A stretch of 64,000 nt of DNA from Kutzneria chonburiensis (GCF_028622115.1 NZ_CP097263.1:5022001-5086000), one strand, 5' to 3'. Positions 51,519 to 60,784 are shown, counted from the first letter of the stretch. Translations and numbers: made by a program. Notes: generated by a model from the letters alone, not told the origin.

Positions 51519-51989
51519 TCACTCGTCGTCCGCGCGCAGGTGGAAACTGCCCACCACCCGCTGGAAGTCCGGCACCGCCCGCTCGGCCTGCGACGGCGTG
51601 CACGTGCCGGCCAGCTCCACCACCACGTGCCCGTCGTTGTCCGGCAACGGAACCGACAGGTGCACCTGGTACTGCGCCAGCCGCTGGCCGCCGACCAGCA
51701 GGTCGATCACCTGGGCCACGCCGGGAGCGGGATCCTCGCCCACGTCCTGTCGGCTGCGCACCACGAGCTCATCGGCCACTTCGGACAGTCGCGCGACGGC
51801 GGCGTCCACGGCGGCGTGCAGGTCCACAGTGGACTGGGGCTCGCCCACACCGACGGTGATATTGGGCGTGAACTCCCCTTCGGGCGTAGGCAGCACGATG
51901 ACCAGGGCCGCGCCCGGAGCGCCCGATTCGGCCGGGTCGACGGGAACCCAGCCGTCCGGCACGTCCAACGCCAAAGGCAGCTCTACCAT
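51519..51989 (-). CDS. DUF1795/LpqN-like protein in the ESX operon
   Basis: A 156-residue protein starting LPLALDVPDGWVPVDP and containing PTPEGEFTPNITVGVGEPQ and a final VVELAGTCTPSQAERAVPDFQRVVGSFHL. The pattern (amphipathic strands, end FxxxxxSF) is that of DUF1795/LpqN/DcrB-type folds. No lipobox is present, so it is cytosolic, possibly a chaperone for ESX substrates as EspG-like proteins are; that role is inference. It overlaps the 472-residue candidate substrate gene by 7 bases. Confidence 0.65.
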   Translation of the reverse strand: MVELPLALDVPDGWVPVDPAESGAPGAALVIVLPTPEGEFTPNITVGVGEPQSTVDLHAAVDAAVARLSEVADELVVRSRQDVGEDPAPGVAQVIDLLVGGQRLAQYQVHLSVPLPDNDGHVVVELAGTCTPSQAERAVPDFQRVVGSFHLRADDE

Positions 51990-53401
51990 GTCAACGCCCT
52001 CGCCGCCTGCGCCGCTGTGTTGCTCACGGATTCGTACGCCTCATGACCGTAGTGCGAAGCGGTTTCCCACACCTTGGGCAGGTCGACGTCGATGTTCGCA
52101 CCCAGGCTGGCCCCGACGCCCAGCGCCGCGCCGACCTTGAAGTTGACCTTGAGATGCCCGTTGTCCATTGTGGCCTGACCGTCGAACTGGGCGCCGATGC
52201 CGGCCTCCAGCTCGCCTTTCGCACCCACGCCGATGCCGGCCACGTCGACCCCGGCCGAGCCACTGATCTTGGCCCCGGCAAAGGCATCCAGGTGCGCCGC
52301 GACGCCGTGCGAGCTGCCGTCGAGGTGGCCGGCCACCTGCCCGCCGACGTACGCGCCGACGTCACCCTTGGCGGTGACGACGCCGTCGGTCAGCGCTCCA
52401 CTGGCGCCGATGTCGGCCAGGGTGCCCTGAACCTTGCCGTCCAGCCGGAACTCGCCGCCGTGCACGAGCGCCGCCGCGTCCCACGTGGCCCGCGGGCCGA
52501 GGTAGGCGTGCGCCTCGTCGACGTTGTCGCCGACCTTGGCGCCCCAGCTCTCGTCGCCGAGCACGCCCTCGCCCTTGAGTAGCGTGATGTCCGTGCTGTG
52601 CCAGATCTTCTGGCCGGTGGTGGCGTGCTCCGGCAGCTCGGCGTCGCCGAACGGAGTCTCGTCCTTCTTCGGCGCACGGGTGCCCGAGAATCCGTCATCG
52701 GTGAGCTTGTACCAGCCGGAGTTGGAAAACCACGACGGCACCGACCGCGGTCGCCTGCGCCCGTCCAGGATCTCGTCTCCGATCCAGGACAGTGGACCCT
52801 TCTTCAGCTGCGTCAGGTCGACCTTGAGCTTGCCTGGTCCTTCGTCTTCGGCTTTCTCGGCCGGCTCAGCGGTTTCCGGCTTCAACCCGTACAACCGGGT
52901 CAGCGCGTCGGCCAACCGCTGCCGCAACGCGGTCGCCGACTTCACCGCCGAGTCGCCCAACTGCTGGGCCGCGTTGAGGAACGCCTGCTCCGAGCCGGCC
53001 GCCGCGGTCCGCGCCTCGTCGCACAACACCCTGGCGTACTGGAGGAACTCGGCCCGGACAGTGTCCATTGCGGACATGGTCGTCTGAATCGCGTTGGCAG
53101 TCATGGACAACCGCTGCGACTCGATCTTGAGCTGCTGGACGACGTCGTCGATGTCCTTGGTCAGCACGCCGGCGGCCGACTTGAACGCCAGCTGCGCGGC
53201 CCCCTGCCAGCCGGCGTCGGACTTTCCGGCGCAGCTGGTCATGTCCGACGACACCGCAGCGAGCTTCGTCGCGTCGTCCGCCTGCCGCTGCGCTTGCTGT
53301 TGCAGCGCAACGGGATCGCCGGTCACCTGCTTGGCGCACTCGTCGAGCACGCTCAGGTAGCGGGTGAGGACCGAGGCGACCACCCCGGAGATGTCGGTCA
53401 C
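51983..53401 (-). CDS. large WXG-type candidate ESX effector with Gly-rich C-terminal domain
   Basis: A 472-residue protein. Residues 1-170 form a helical hairpin region with a WxG turn (DAGWQGAAQLAFKSAAGVL) as in WXG100/LXG substrates. A charged linker (PETAEPAEKAEDEGPGKLK) follows. Residues about 200-290 are unassigned (SWIGDEILDGRRRPRSVP). The C-terminal 180 residues are Gly/Ala-rich amphipathic strands (GAKGELEAGIGAQFDGQ, FKVGAALGVGASLGANID), like the pore- or wall-interacting tails of polymorphic toxins. No catalytic residues are recognisable. It is probably exported by the adjacent system; a dedicated immunity gene is not obvious. Confidence 0.65.
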   Translation of the reverse strand: MTDISGVVASVLTRYLSVLDECAKQVTGDPVALQQQAQRQADDATKLAAVSSDMTSCAGKSDAGWQGAAQLAFKSAAGVLTKDIDDVVQQLKIESQRLSMTANAIQTTMSAMDTVRAEFLQYARVLCDEARTAAAGSEQAFLNAAQQLGDSAVKSATALRQRLADALTRLYGLKPETAEPAEKAEDEGPGKLKVDLTQLKKGPLSWIGDEILDGRRRPRSVPSWFSNSGWYKLTDDGFSGTRAPKKDETPFGDAELPEHATTGQKIWHSTDITLLKGEGVLGDESWGAKVGDNVDEAHAYLGPRATWDAAALVHGGEFRLDGKVQGTLADIGASGALTDGVVTAKGDVGAYVGGQVAGHLDGSSHGVAAHLDAFAGAKISGSAGVDVAGIGVGAKGELEAGIGAQFDGQATMDNGHLKVNFKVGAALGVGASLGANIDVDLPKVWETASHYGHEAYESVSNTAAQAARALTW

Positions 53402-54435
53402 GACACCGAGACCTTGCCGGTGCCGGTCACCGAGATGTGCTCGGTCACGTGCTCGCCGTTGACCGGGATGTCCACGTCGACCTGGGCGTCATGGCCGGTC
53501 GGGATCTCCACGGTCGTCGACTCGCTGCCGATCGTCGTGGTCACCTTGATCACGCCCGGGTCGGCCGGCGTCGCGGGCGTGCTGACCGGCGGCGGGGTGG
53601 GAGTGGTCCCGGCCGGCGGGTCGACCGGGATCCACGAATCGGACGTGCTCGGAGTCGTCCCCGTCCCACCGAGCGCGGGCGGCGTGTAGCTGTACGGATT
53701 CGGTTGTGCCCCATTGGGATTCGACACGGTCGACGTCGTCGGCGTCGAGCCCACCTGCTGGCCGGAAGCCGAAGCCACCGCGGGCGGCGTCACCGGCGCG
53801 GTGACCGGGTTGCTCGTCACCGTCGTGGTCGACGGCGTGGTCCCGCCCGGGGTCGAGGCCGAGGCGGACTTGTTGCCGCTGAACAGCTTCTCCAGCTCCT
53901 GGATGATCTGGACCAGCGTCGTCAGCTCGGTGGCCAGCTTGGTCAGCCCCAACGTCTTGAGCAGGCCGCCGATCGCCTCGATGAAACCACGCAGCGAAGC
54001 CGAAGTCGCGGTGGACAGCGCGACCGCGGCCGCATGCGTCCACGGATTGGACATCAGCGCCGCGACCGTCGGGTTCACCGCCGAGACCACCGAGGTGTAG
54101 GCGGTCTGCGCGGTCTTGACCAGCGTGCCGGCCACGCCGAGCAGCTGCGCGCCGTCCTGCACCACCTTGATGATCTTCTCGAAGGACTGCAGCGAGTCGG
54201 TGATCTTCTTCAGCGCCGTCTCCGACGCCGCGCCCGACCACACCTGGGCCAGCTGCTTCTCCGCCTTGGCGAAGTCGTCCATCAGCGTGACGAACTGCTT
54301 GGCCTTGTCCAGCACATGGGCCACGTGCGCGGCGATCTGCTCGGGCTGGCCGGTGACGATGCGCGGCAGGAACGTGATCGGCCCGCCGGAGCCCGCCGTC
54401 GCGTCCATCGCGCTGGAGTTCGGGAACGTGAACAC
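53398..54435 (-). CDS. candidate ESX substrate with Pro/Thr-rich linker and C-terminal beta domain
   Basis: A 345-residue protein. GTG at 54435 follows AGGAGA. Residues 30-75 are helical with a WSG turn (LAQVWSGAASETALKKI). Helices continue to about 190, then a long Ser/Thr/Pro/Gly-rich linker (TPSTTTVTSNPVTAPVTPP; PPAGTTPTPPPVSTP), then a 60-residue beta domain (VIKVTTTIGSESTTVEIPTG). The layout suggests a secreted protein whose tail reaches beyond the wall. It overlaps the 472-residue gene by 4 bases. Confidence 0.65.
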   Translation of the reverse strand: MFTFPNSSAMDATAGSGGPITFLPRIVTGQPEQIAAHVAHVLDKAKQFVTLMDDFAKAEKQLAQVWSGAASETALKKITDSLQSFEKIIKVVQDGAQLLGVAGTLVKTAQTAYTSVVSAVNPTVAALMSNPWTHAAAVALSTATSASLRGFIEAIGGLLKTLGLTKLATELTTLVQIIQELEKLFSGNKSASASTPGGTTPSTTTVTSNPVTAPVTPPAVASASGQQVGSTPTTSTVSNPNGAQPNPYSYTPPALGGTGTTPSTSDSWIPVDPPAGTTPTPPPVSTPATPADPGVIKVTTTIGSESTTVEIPTGHDAQVDVDIPVNGEHVTEHISVTGTGKVSVS

Positions 54436-54449
54436 GGTGGTCTCTCCTG

Positions 54450-55190
54450 TCAGGCCGGCATCGGACGGTAGACGCGGACCATCGCGAGGCCGCCGAAGTC
54501 CGGGGTGAGCAGGCCGTGGTTGTAGAGCTGGCCGCCGGCCCCGGCCACGCCGATGGCCGAGTTGACCACCACCACGTCGCCCGCGTGCACACCGCCGGGG
54601 ATGTCGCCGAGGTTGCGGGCCACGCCCGAGTACACGCCGATCACGCCCACCTGGGCCTGGTGATCGGGACTCGCGTCCAGCCAGTTGGCGAAACCCGTGC
54701 TGTCGTGGGCGAACTGCCCGGCCGACGAGTCGTGACCCAGGCCCGCATGGCCCAGGTAGTCCAGCACGTTGGCCACCGAATGCGGATCGCCCGCGCCGCC
54801 GACGCTGTCGTTGAACGCCTGCGCCGCCACCAGGCCGGCCGCCGGGCTCGACCACAGGCTGGCCGTGTTCGCCGTGCCGGCCGACGGGTTGCCGCCGAAG
54901 CCCTTGGCCACCGCGCGGTCGGCGTCGTCGTAGGCGTCCGCGCTCTTGCGGATCAGGTCGTTGACGGCTTGCAGGCCCTTCAGCAGCGACTGCAACGCGG
55001 CCACCTGCTGCGCCTGCATCGCGACGTTGCCCGAGGCCACCGCGTCGCCGATCATCGCGAACGAGGTCGGCGCCAACACCAGTGCCTCCAGGTCGAGCAC
55101 GGCGTTGACGGTCTGCATGATGATGCCGCCGATGTTGCCGACCGCGGACCGCATGGCCTCCGGACGCACCTCGTACTGACCGGTGTCCAT
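54450..55190 (-). CDS. ESX-type protein heading the leftward operon
   Basis: A 246-residue protein. ATG 55190 follows a strong GGAGGGAG site. The N-terminal 100 residues are a helical hairpin (RPEAMRSAVGNIGGIIMQTVNAVLDLE in part; LQSLLKGLQAVNDLIRKSADAYDDADRAV), like long WXG100 relatives but without a clear WxG. The C-terminal part (GHAGLGHDSSAGQFAHDS; GGVHAGDVVVVNSA) is His/Asp-rich and unassigned; it could be catalytic. Its stop sits just before the ribosome site of the next gene. Confidence 0.6.
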   Translation of the reverse strand: MDTGQYEVRPEAMRSAVGNIGGIIMQTVNAVLDLEALVLAPTSFAMIGDAVASGNVAMQAQQVAALQSLLKGLQAVNDLIRKSADAYDDADRAVAKGFGGNPSAGTANTASLWSSPAAGLVAAQAFNDSVGGAGDPHSVANVLDYLGHAGLGHDSSAGQFAHDSTGFANWLDASPDHQAQVGVIGVYSGVARNLGDIPGGVHAGDVVVVNSAIGVAGAGGQLYNHGLLTPDFGGLAMVRVYRPMPA

Positions 55191-55254
55191 CCCACTCCCT
55201 CCCTGGTCGGCGACCTTGTGAGACGGAGAGTAGAGCGGACACCAGAGCAATCCA

Positions 55255-55300
55255 GACGGCAGAATTACCCACTAGCCACCATGACGGCAGAAATACCCAC
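55255..55300 (-). promoter_or_regulatory. two tandem copies of the GTGGGTA(A/T)T..TGCCGTC motif
   Basis: On the minus strand, GTGGGTAATTCTGCCGTC (55255-55272) and GTGGGTATTTCTGCCGTC (55283-55300) differ at one base and are 28 bp apart. They lie 65-110 bases upstream of the leftward ESX operon and just before eccC on the other strand. A third copy precedes the WXG100 genes at 59921. Confidence 0.75.
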
Positions 55301-55334
55301 AAGCCCGACTCGGTTCTCTGGGCAGAATGCCGTG

Positions 55335-58300
55335 GTGAGCGCGGTACAGACCAGGCGGGCGCCGCTGGAGCCGCCGACCGGCGAGATCATGCTGCAGTCG
55401 CCGCCGATGCTGCCCAAGGGCTCCAACCAGGGCGCGGTGCAGCTGCTGTTCTTCCTGCCGATGATGCTCGGCATGGGGGCGATGTCGTTCGTCTACATCG
55501 GACGCAGCGGCGGCGTGATGACCTACGTCTTCGGCGCGCTGTTCGCGGTGTCCATGGCCGGCATGGTGATCATGTCGCTGGCCCGGGGCGGGGCGGCCAA
55601 GAAGGCGCAGATCAACGAGGAGCGGCGGGACTACCAGCGCTACCTGACCGGGCTGCGCGGCCAGGTGCGGGAAGTCGCCGAACGGCAGCGGATCGCGCTG
55701 ACCGCCGCCCAGCCGGAACCGGCCGATCTGTGGGCGTTCGTGGAACGCGGCCGGCTGTGGGAGCGGCGGCGGACGGACCCGGCGTTCGGCCGGGTGCGGG
55801 TCGGCGCCGGCCCACAGCGGCTGGCCACACCCTGCGCGCGCCGCAGACCGTGCCGCTGGAGGACCTCGATCCGGTGTCCTCCACGGCATTGCGGCACTTC
55901 ATCCGGGCCTACGCCACCGTGCAGGATCTGCCGGTGGCGATCTCGCTGCGGTCGTTCGCGCGGATCACGGTGACCGGCGACCGGCGTCAGGTGCTGGACC
56001 TGGTCCGGTCGATGCTGGCGCAGCTGGCGGCCTTCCACTCGCCGACCGACCTGCGGATCGCGTTCTGCCTGCCCGGCGAACGGATCCGCGACTGGGAGTG
56101 GGCGAAGTGGTTGCCGCACAACCAGGGCACCACCGGTGATCCCACCGGGCCGACCCGGCTGGTGGCCGAACGGGTCGGCGTGCTGGCCGACCTGCTCGGC
56201 GCGGAACTCGGCGAACGACTGCCGTTCAGCAAGGCGACTTCGCCCGAGTACCAACACATTGTCGTCGTCCTGGACGGCGGCCGGACGACCGACGACAGCC
56301 GGCTGACCGCGGCCGGCGGCCGCCAGGCCGTCACGGTGATCGACGTCAGCGGCGGCATCCCGGACGAGTCCGACGACACCGATCTGTTCCTGCACGTGGC
56401 CGGCGAGCGGCTGGGCATGGTCGTAGGCGAGGACAGCGACCGGCGGATCGCGCTGCTGGGCCGTCCGGACCGATTCGATCACGCGTCGGCCGAGGCTCTC
56501 GCCCGCCAGCTCACCCCGCTCTACCAGGGAAAACCGGTGGTCGCGGAGTCGCCGATGGCGGCCAGCTTCGGACTGCCGGGGCTGCTCGGCATCGGCGATC
56601 CCCGTGATCTCGACACGGCCGTCACGTGGCGTCGGCGGACGGCCCGGGAGCGGCTGCGGCTGCCGATCGGCGTCGACCCCGACGGCCGGCCGGTCGACCT
56701 CGACCTGAAGGAGTCGGCCGAGGGCGGCATGGGCCCGCACGGCCTGGTGATCGGCGCGACCGGCTCCGGCAAGTCGGAACTGCTGCGCACACTGGTGATC
56801 GGCCTGGCCGCGACGCACTCGTCCGAGCAGCTGAACCTGGCGCTGATCGACTTCAAGGGCGGCGCGACCTTCGCCGGCATGACCGGCCTGCCGCACACCT
56901 GCGCCGTGATCACCAACCTGGCCGAGGACCTGTCCATGGTCGACCGCATGGGCGACGCGATCAAGGGCGAGCTGGTCCGCCGCCAGGAGTTGTTGAAGGC
57001 AGCGGGAAACTACGCCTCCGTGCGGGACTACGAGCGGGCCCGGATGGACGGCGCGTCGCTCGAACCGCTGCCCTCGCTGCTGGTGATCATCGACGAGTTC
57101 TCCGAGCTGCTGTCCAGCCAGCCCGATTTCATCGATCTGTTCGTCATGATCGGCCGACTGGGCCGCAGCCTCGGCATCCATCTTCTCCTGGCCTCCCAAC
57201 GACTTGAGGAAGGCCGCCTGCGCGGCCTCGACTCGCACCTGTCCTACCGGGTCGGTCTGCGCACGTTTTCCGCCTCGGAGAGCCGTTCCGTGCTGGGCGT
57301 GGCCGACGCGCACCAGCTGCCGCCGGTGCCGGGCTCGGGTTATCTGCGCGTAGACACGGAAACGCTGATCAGGTTCAAGGCCGCGTTCGTGTCCGGGGAA
57401 CTGCCGGCGCGCGGAGTCGTCGAGGCCGGCCCGGCCCAGATGCGCGCCGTGGTGCCGTTCACGCTGGCCCCGACGCCGATCCCCGAGATCGTCGCGGAGC
57501 CCGTTGCCTCGGAGTTGCCGACGACCGGTGAGACGATCATGGGCACGATGGTGGATCGGTTGCAGGGCAAGGGACCTGACGCGCACCAGATCTGGCTGCC
57601 GCCGCTGGGCGAACCGCCGACGCTGGACCAGCTGATGCCGCCGCTCGGCGTGAACGACGAGCGCGGGCTGTGCCCGGTCGGCTGGGGTGGCAACGGCCGG
57701 CTGATCGTGCCGATCGCCATCGTGGACAAGCCGTTCGAGCAGCGGCGGGACCTGCTGTGGGCCGACCTGTCCGGCGCCGCCGGCAACGCGATGGTGGTCG
57801 GTGCACCGCAGAGCGGCAAGAGCACGTTGCTGCGTACGCTGATCGGCGCTCTCGCGCTCACCCACACGCCGGCCGAGGCGCAGTTCTTCGTGCTGGACAT
57901 GAGTGGCGGCGCGCTGCGCCCGATCGCCGGCCTGCCCCACACCAGCGGTTACGCCACCCGACGCGAACCCGAGCGGCTGCGGCGGATCGTCGCCGAGGTG
58001 ACGACGCTGCTGGCCGAGCGGGAATTGTTCTTCGCCGCCAACGGGATCGACTCGATCAACACGTTCCGGCAGCGCCGGTCCGAGTTCACCGAGAGCACCG
58101 ACGGCCGCGAGTTCGGCGACGTGTTCCTGGTCGTGGACGGCTGGGCGACGCTGCGCGAGGAGCAGGAACCGTTGGAGCAGGCCGTGATCGGGCTCGCCGC
58201 CCGCGGGCTGGGCTTCGGCATCCACGTGATCGTCTCGGCCAACTGGTGGATGGGTGTGCGGCCGCAGTTGCGCGACGCCGCCGGTACTCGTTTCGAGTTG

Positions 58301-59257
58301 CGGCTCGGTGATCCCGCCGACTCGTCGATCGACCGCCGCGCCGCCCAGAACGTGCCGGCCGGCGCGCCCGGTCGCGGGCTCACCAAGGACAAGCTGCACT
58401 TCCTCACCGCACTGCCCAGAGTGGACAGTGACCAGCGGCCGGGTTCCCTTGCCGCCGGCACGACCGCGTTCGTCGAGGCCGTGGCCAAGGCGTGGACCCG
58501 CCCGCCCGCTCCGCCCGTTCGCCTGCTGCCACGGGAAGTCCCGCTGGCCGAGGTCTCGGGCGGCGACGGCAAGATCGTCCCGCTCGGTCTCGACGAGGCC
58601 GATCTCAAGCCCGTGCACCTCGATTTCGCCGCGGAGCCGCACTTCCTGGCCTTCGGCGACGTCGAGTCCGGCAAGTCGAACCTGCTGCGCGTGATCGCCC
58701 GGGGAATCACCTCGCGCTATTCCCCCGCTGAGGCCGCCATCATCGTCGTCGACTACCGACGCGGCCTGCTCGACGCCGTCACCGGCGCCCACCTACTCGG
58801 CTACGCCGGCGCGGAGAACGCCGTCACCGGACTCGTTTCCGAAGCCGCCGCCGCCATGCGGACCCGCCTGCCCGGGCCCGAGGTCACCGTCGAGCAGCTC
58901 AGGGAACGCAGCTGGTGGACCGGCCCCGAGCTGTTCGTGCTCGTCGACGACTACGAGCTCGTCGCCAACCCGGGCCGCAACCCCTTGTCCCCCTTGCTGG
59001 ACTTCCTCCCCCAGGCTCGGGACGTAGGGTTGCACCTGATCATCGCAAGGGCCAGCGGCGGCGCGTCCCGTGCCCTGTTCGAGCCGTTGATCCAACGCGT
59101 GCGTGAACTCGGTTCCCCCGGCATCGTGCTGTCCGGCTCCAAGGAGGAGGGAATCCTGTTGGGCGACGCCAAACCCTCGGCCCAACCGCCCGGCCGTGGC
59201 CAGCTGGTCCGCCGCCGTGCCCGAACTTCCCTTGTGCAGGTGGCAATCGCGGAGTAG
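55335..59257 (+). CDS. eccC: type VII secretion ATPase EccC (FtsK/SpoIIIE family), one-base frame break
   Basis: The N-terminal frame has EIMLQSPPMLPKGSNQG, two membrane helices (AVQLLFFLPMMLGMGAMSFVY and MTYVFGALFAVSMAGMVIM) and the EccC domain to GPQRLATP. The next frame continues LRAPQTVPLEDLDPVSSTALRHF and runs to the end. One missing C at 55830-55832 explains the break; restored, the product has 1307 residues, normal for fused EccC. Three ATPase domains follow: Walker A GATGSGKSE with IIDEFSELL; GAPQSGKST with VVDGWATL; GDVESGKSN with LVDDYELV. The second and third are degenerate, as usual in EccC. It drives export of WXG100 substrates. Confidence 0.9.
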
Positions 59258-59288
59258 TTGCCGCGCGAACAACCGGCAAATCGGGTGT

Positions 59289-59302
59289 CCGAACTCGTTC
59301 GG
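59289..59302. promoter_or_regulatory. palindrome CCGAAC-TC-GTTCGG before the I36-like gene
   Basis: Perfect 6-bp arms around TC, 32 bases after the eccC stop and 115 bases before the I36-like start. It may be an operator for a separate promoter of that gene. Confidence 0.4.
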
Positions 59303-59416
59303 CGGAACCGACCCGAGGGTGGCGCGGAGGACCGTGGTGGGGCACCAGTCGCGTGTCGGGGAGGGCGCGCAACTGTTCCGCAGTGTCCTCCGCGACCACA
59401 TCAGGGGAGGACCTCC

Positions 59417-59911
59417 GTGTCTTTGATCAGTTGTGCCCGGCGAACGGGACTCATCGCGGCGGCCGCGTTGGCCGCCGCGGTGGCCCTGGCCGTGCCGGCG
59501 TCCGCCGCCGGAGCGGTCCCCGCCGAGCAGGCTCAACAACTTCAGGCCCGCGCCGACCACTACGTGGCGATGGGTGGCGTGCAGGTGGCGCCCGATCGCG
59601 TCACCATCCGCGGCACCGAGGTGCGGCTGCTGGCACCGAACAGCCCGGCCTATACCTGCCGCTACCTGCACTTCTGCGCGTACCGCTACCAGAACTACGT
59701 CGGCGAGGGATCCGACGTCGTCGACATGCTCCAGTGCCACGAGTACTTCATCCCGTGGGCCGACCGCGGTTCGTGGATCAACAACCAGACCCGGGGCACC
59801 AACGCGGTGTTCGAGGACAGCGAGCACGGCGAGTACGACGACTCCGGGCCCGCGCCCAACCAGACCGTCGACTACCCGTGGCGGCCGATCTACTGGGTCA
59901 CGCCCTGCTGA
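59417..59911 (+). CDS. secreted peptidase inhibitor I36-like protein
   Basis: A 164-residue exported protein. GTG 59417 follows GGGGAGG and gives a signal peptide (CARRTGLIAAAALAAAVALAVPASA). The mature part has TCRYLHFCAYRYQNYVGEG, DMLQCHEYFIPWADRGSWINNQT and TGTNAVFED-like GTNAVFEDSEHGEY, the beta-gamma-crystallin-like pattern of peptidase inhibitor family I36, with four Cys. It lies between eccC and the WXG100 genes and may protect the system or the host from proteases; this is inference. Confidence 0.75.
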   Translation: MSLISCARRTGLIAAAALAAAVALAVPASAAGAVPAEQAQQLQARADHYVAMGGVQVAPDRVTIRGTEVRLLAPNSPAYTCRYLHFCAYRYQNYVGEGSDVVDMLQCHEYFIPWADRGSWINNQTRGTNAVFEDSEHGEYDDSGPAPNQTVDYPWRPIYWVTPC

Positions 59912-59920
59912 ACCGCACCT

Positions 59921-59962
59921 GTGGGTAATAGTGCCGTCACTGCACCTGGCAGTTGTGCCGTT
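59921..59962 (+). promoter_or_regulatory. ESX motif copy (plus degenerate second copy) ahead of the WXG100 genes
   Basis: GTGGGTAATAGTGCCGTC (59921-59938) matches the 55255 and 55283 copies at 16 of 18 or better in its conserved parts, and a weaker copy ending TTGTGCCGTT lies 24 bases further on. Both are 70-110 bases upstream of the first WXG100 start. Confidence 0.7.
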
Positions 59963-60030
59963 TGCTCGAACCACTGCTTTTTCTAGCGTTAGCGGTGACC
60001 AGCAGGCAGTCGAGCGAGAGGAGGTGGCCC

Positions 60031-60390
60031 GTGAGCAGCCCCGGCTTCAAGGCCGACGCAGCGGCGATGACGCGAGCGGTCCAGGGTTTCGAGGAGTGCG
60101 CGGCGAACGCCAAGAAGACCATGTCGGACTTGGAGAACGACCTGGTCTCGGCGCTGAGCCACTACCAGGGCAGCCAGGCCACCGCGTTCTGGCAGCTGCA
60201 CACGCAGCTTCAGGACAAGATGCGGGTTGCCAGTTCCGAGCTCGACACCATGTCCAACCTGGTGAACCAGAGCTTCCACAACTACGGCAGCGGTGACAGC
60301 ACGGTCGCCCAGAGCCTGACCAGCCTGTCCAACAACGTGGACGCCGGTGGCGCGGTCTTCGGCCGCCTGACCGGCGGCACGCTGGCCTGA
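60031..60390 (+). CDS. WXG100-like ESX substrate (first of pair)
   Basis: A 119-residue all-helical protein: FKADAAAMTRAVQGFEECAANAKKTMSDLENDLVSALSHYQGSQATAFWQLH (in parts), with YQG in place of the usual WxG turn, and a second helix (QLQDKMRVASSELDTMSNLVNQSF). GTG 60031 follows GAGAGGAGG. It is 16 bases before the next WXG100 gene, as in esxB-esxA type heterodimers. Confidence 0.85.
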   Translation: MSSPGFKADAAAMTRAVQGFEECAANAKKTMSDLENDLVSALSHYQGSQATAFWQLHTQLQDKMRVASSELDTMSNLVNQSFHNYGSGDSTVAQSLTSLSNNVDAGGAVFGRLTGGTLA

Positions 60391-60406
60391 GCAGAGGGAG
60401 CACACG

Positions 60407-60709
60407 ATGACCGCCGACCAGATCAGCGTCGACTTCGCGGCGCTCCAGGTCAGCTCGCAGACGCTGGCCGCCAAGGCGAAGGCGTTGCAGGAGTACCTGG
60501 ACCAGCTGCACACCGCGCTCCAGCCGATCAAGGCCACGTGGTACGCCTCGGGCAGTGCCGCGGGCCAGGCGGCCGAGCAGGCCGAGACGCGGCTGCGCAA
60601 TGCCACCAACGACATCGCCACCATCGTCGGCCAGTTCGGCGGCAAGGTGCTGGAGGCGCACGACCTCCAGCTGGCGTTGGAGAACAAGAACACGCAGTAC
60701 TTCGCGTGA
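60407..60709 (+). CDS. WXG100 family ESX substrate (second of pair)
   Basis: Exactly 100 residues, a helical hairpin with the Trp of the turn in KATWYASGSAAGQAAEQ and helices LQVSSQTLAAKAKALQEYLDQLHTAL and NATNDIATIVGQFGGKVLEAHDLQLAL. The Trp-x-x-x-Gly arrangement is slightly expanded. It should dimerise with the preceding protein and be secreted by the EccBCDE complex. Confidence 0.9.
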   Translation: MTADQISVDFAALQVSSQTLAAKAKALQEYLDQLHTALQPIKATWYASGSAAGQAAEQAETRLRNATNDIATIVGQFGGKVLEAHDLQLALENKNTQYFA

Positions 60710-60784
60710 CATCAGGCGGCGGTCCGGCGTGCTGCCGGCCCGCCGCCGTCGGCGTTGAACACGATTCTGGGGAGCTGACCAGGG

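Noticed and set aside
55640-58792. Minus-strand open frame of about 1,050 codons antisense to eccC
   Set aside because: It is a shadow frame; the plus strand carries three clear ATPase domains.
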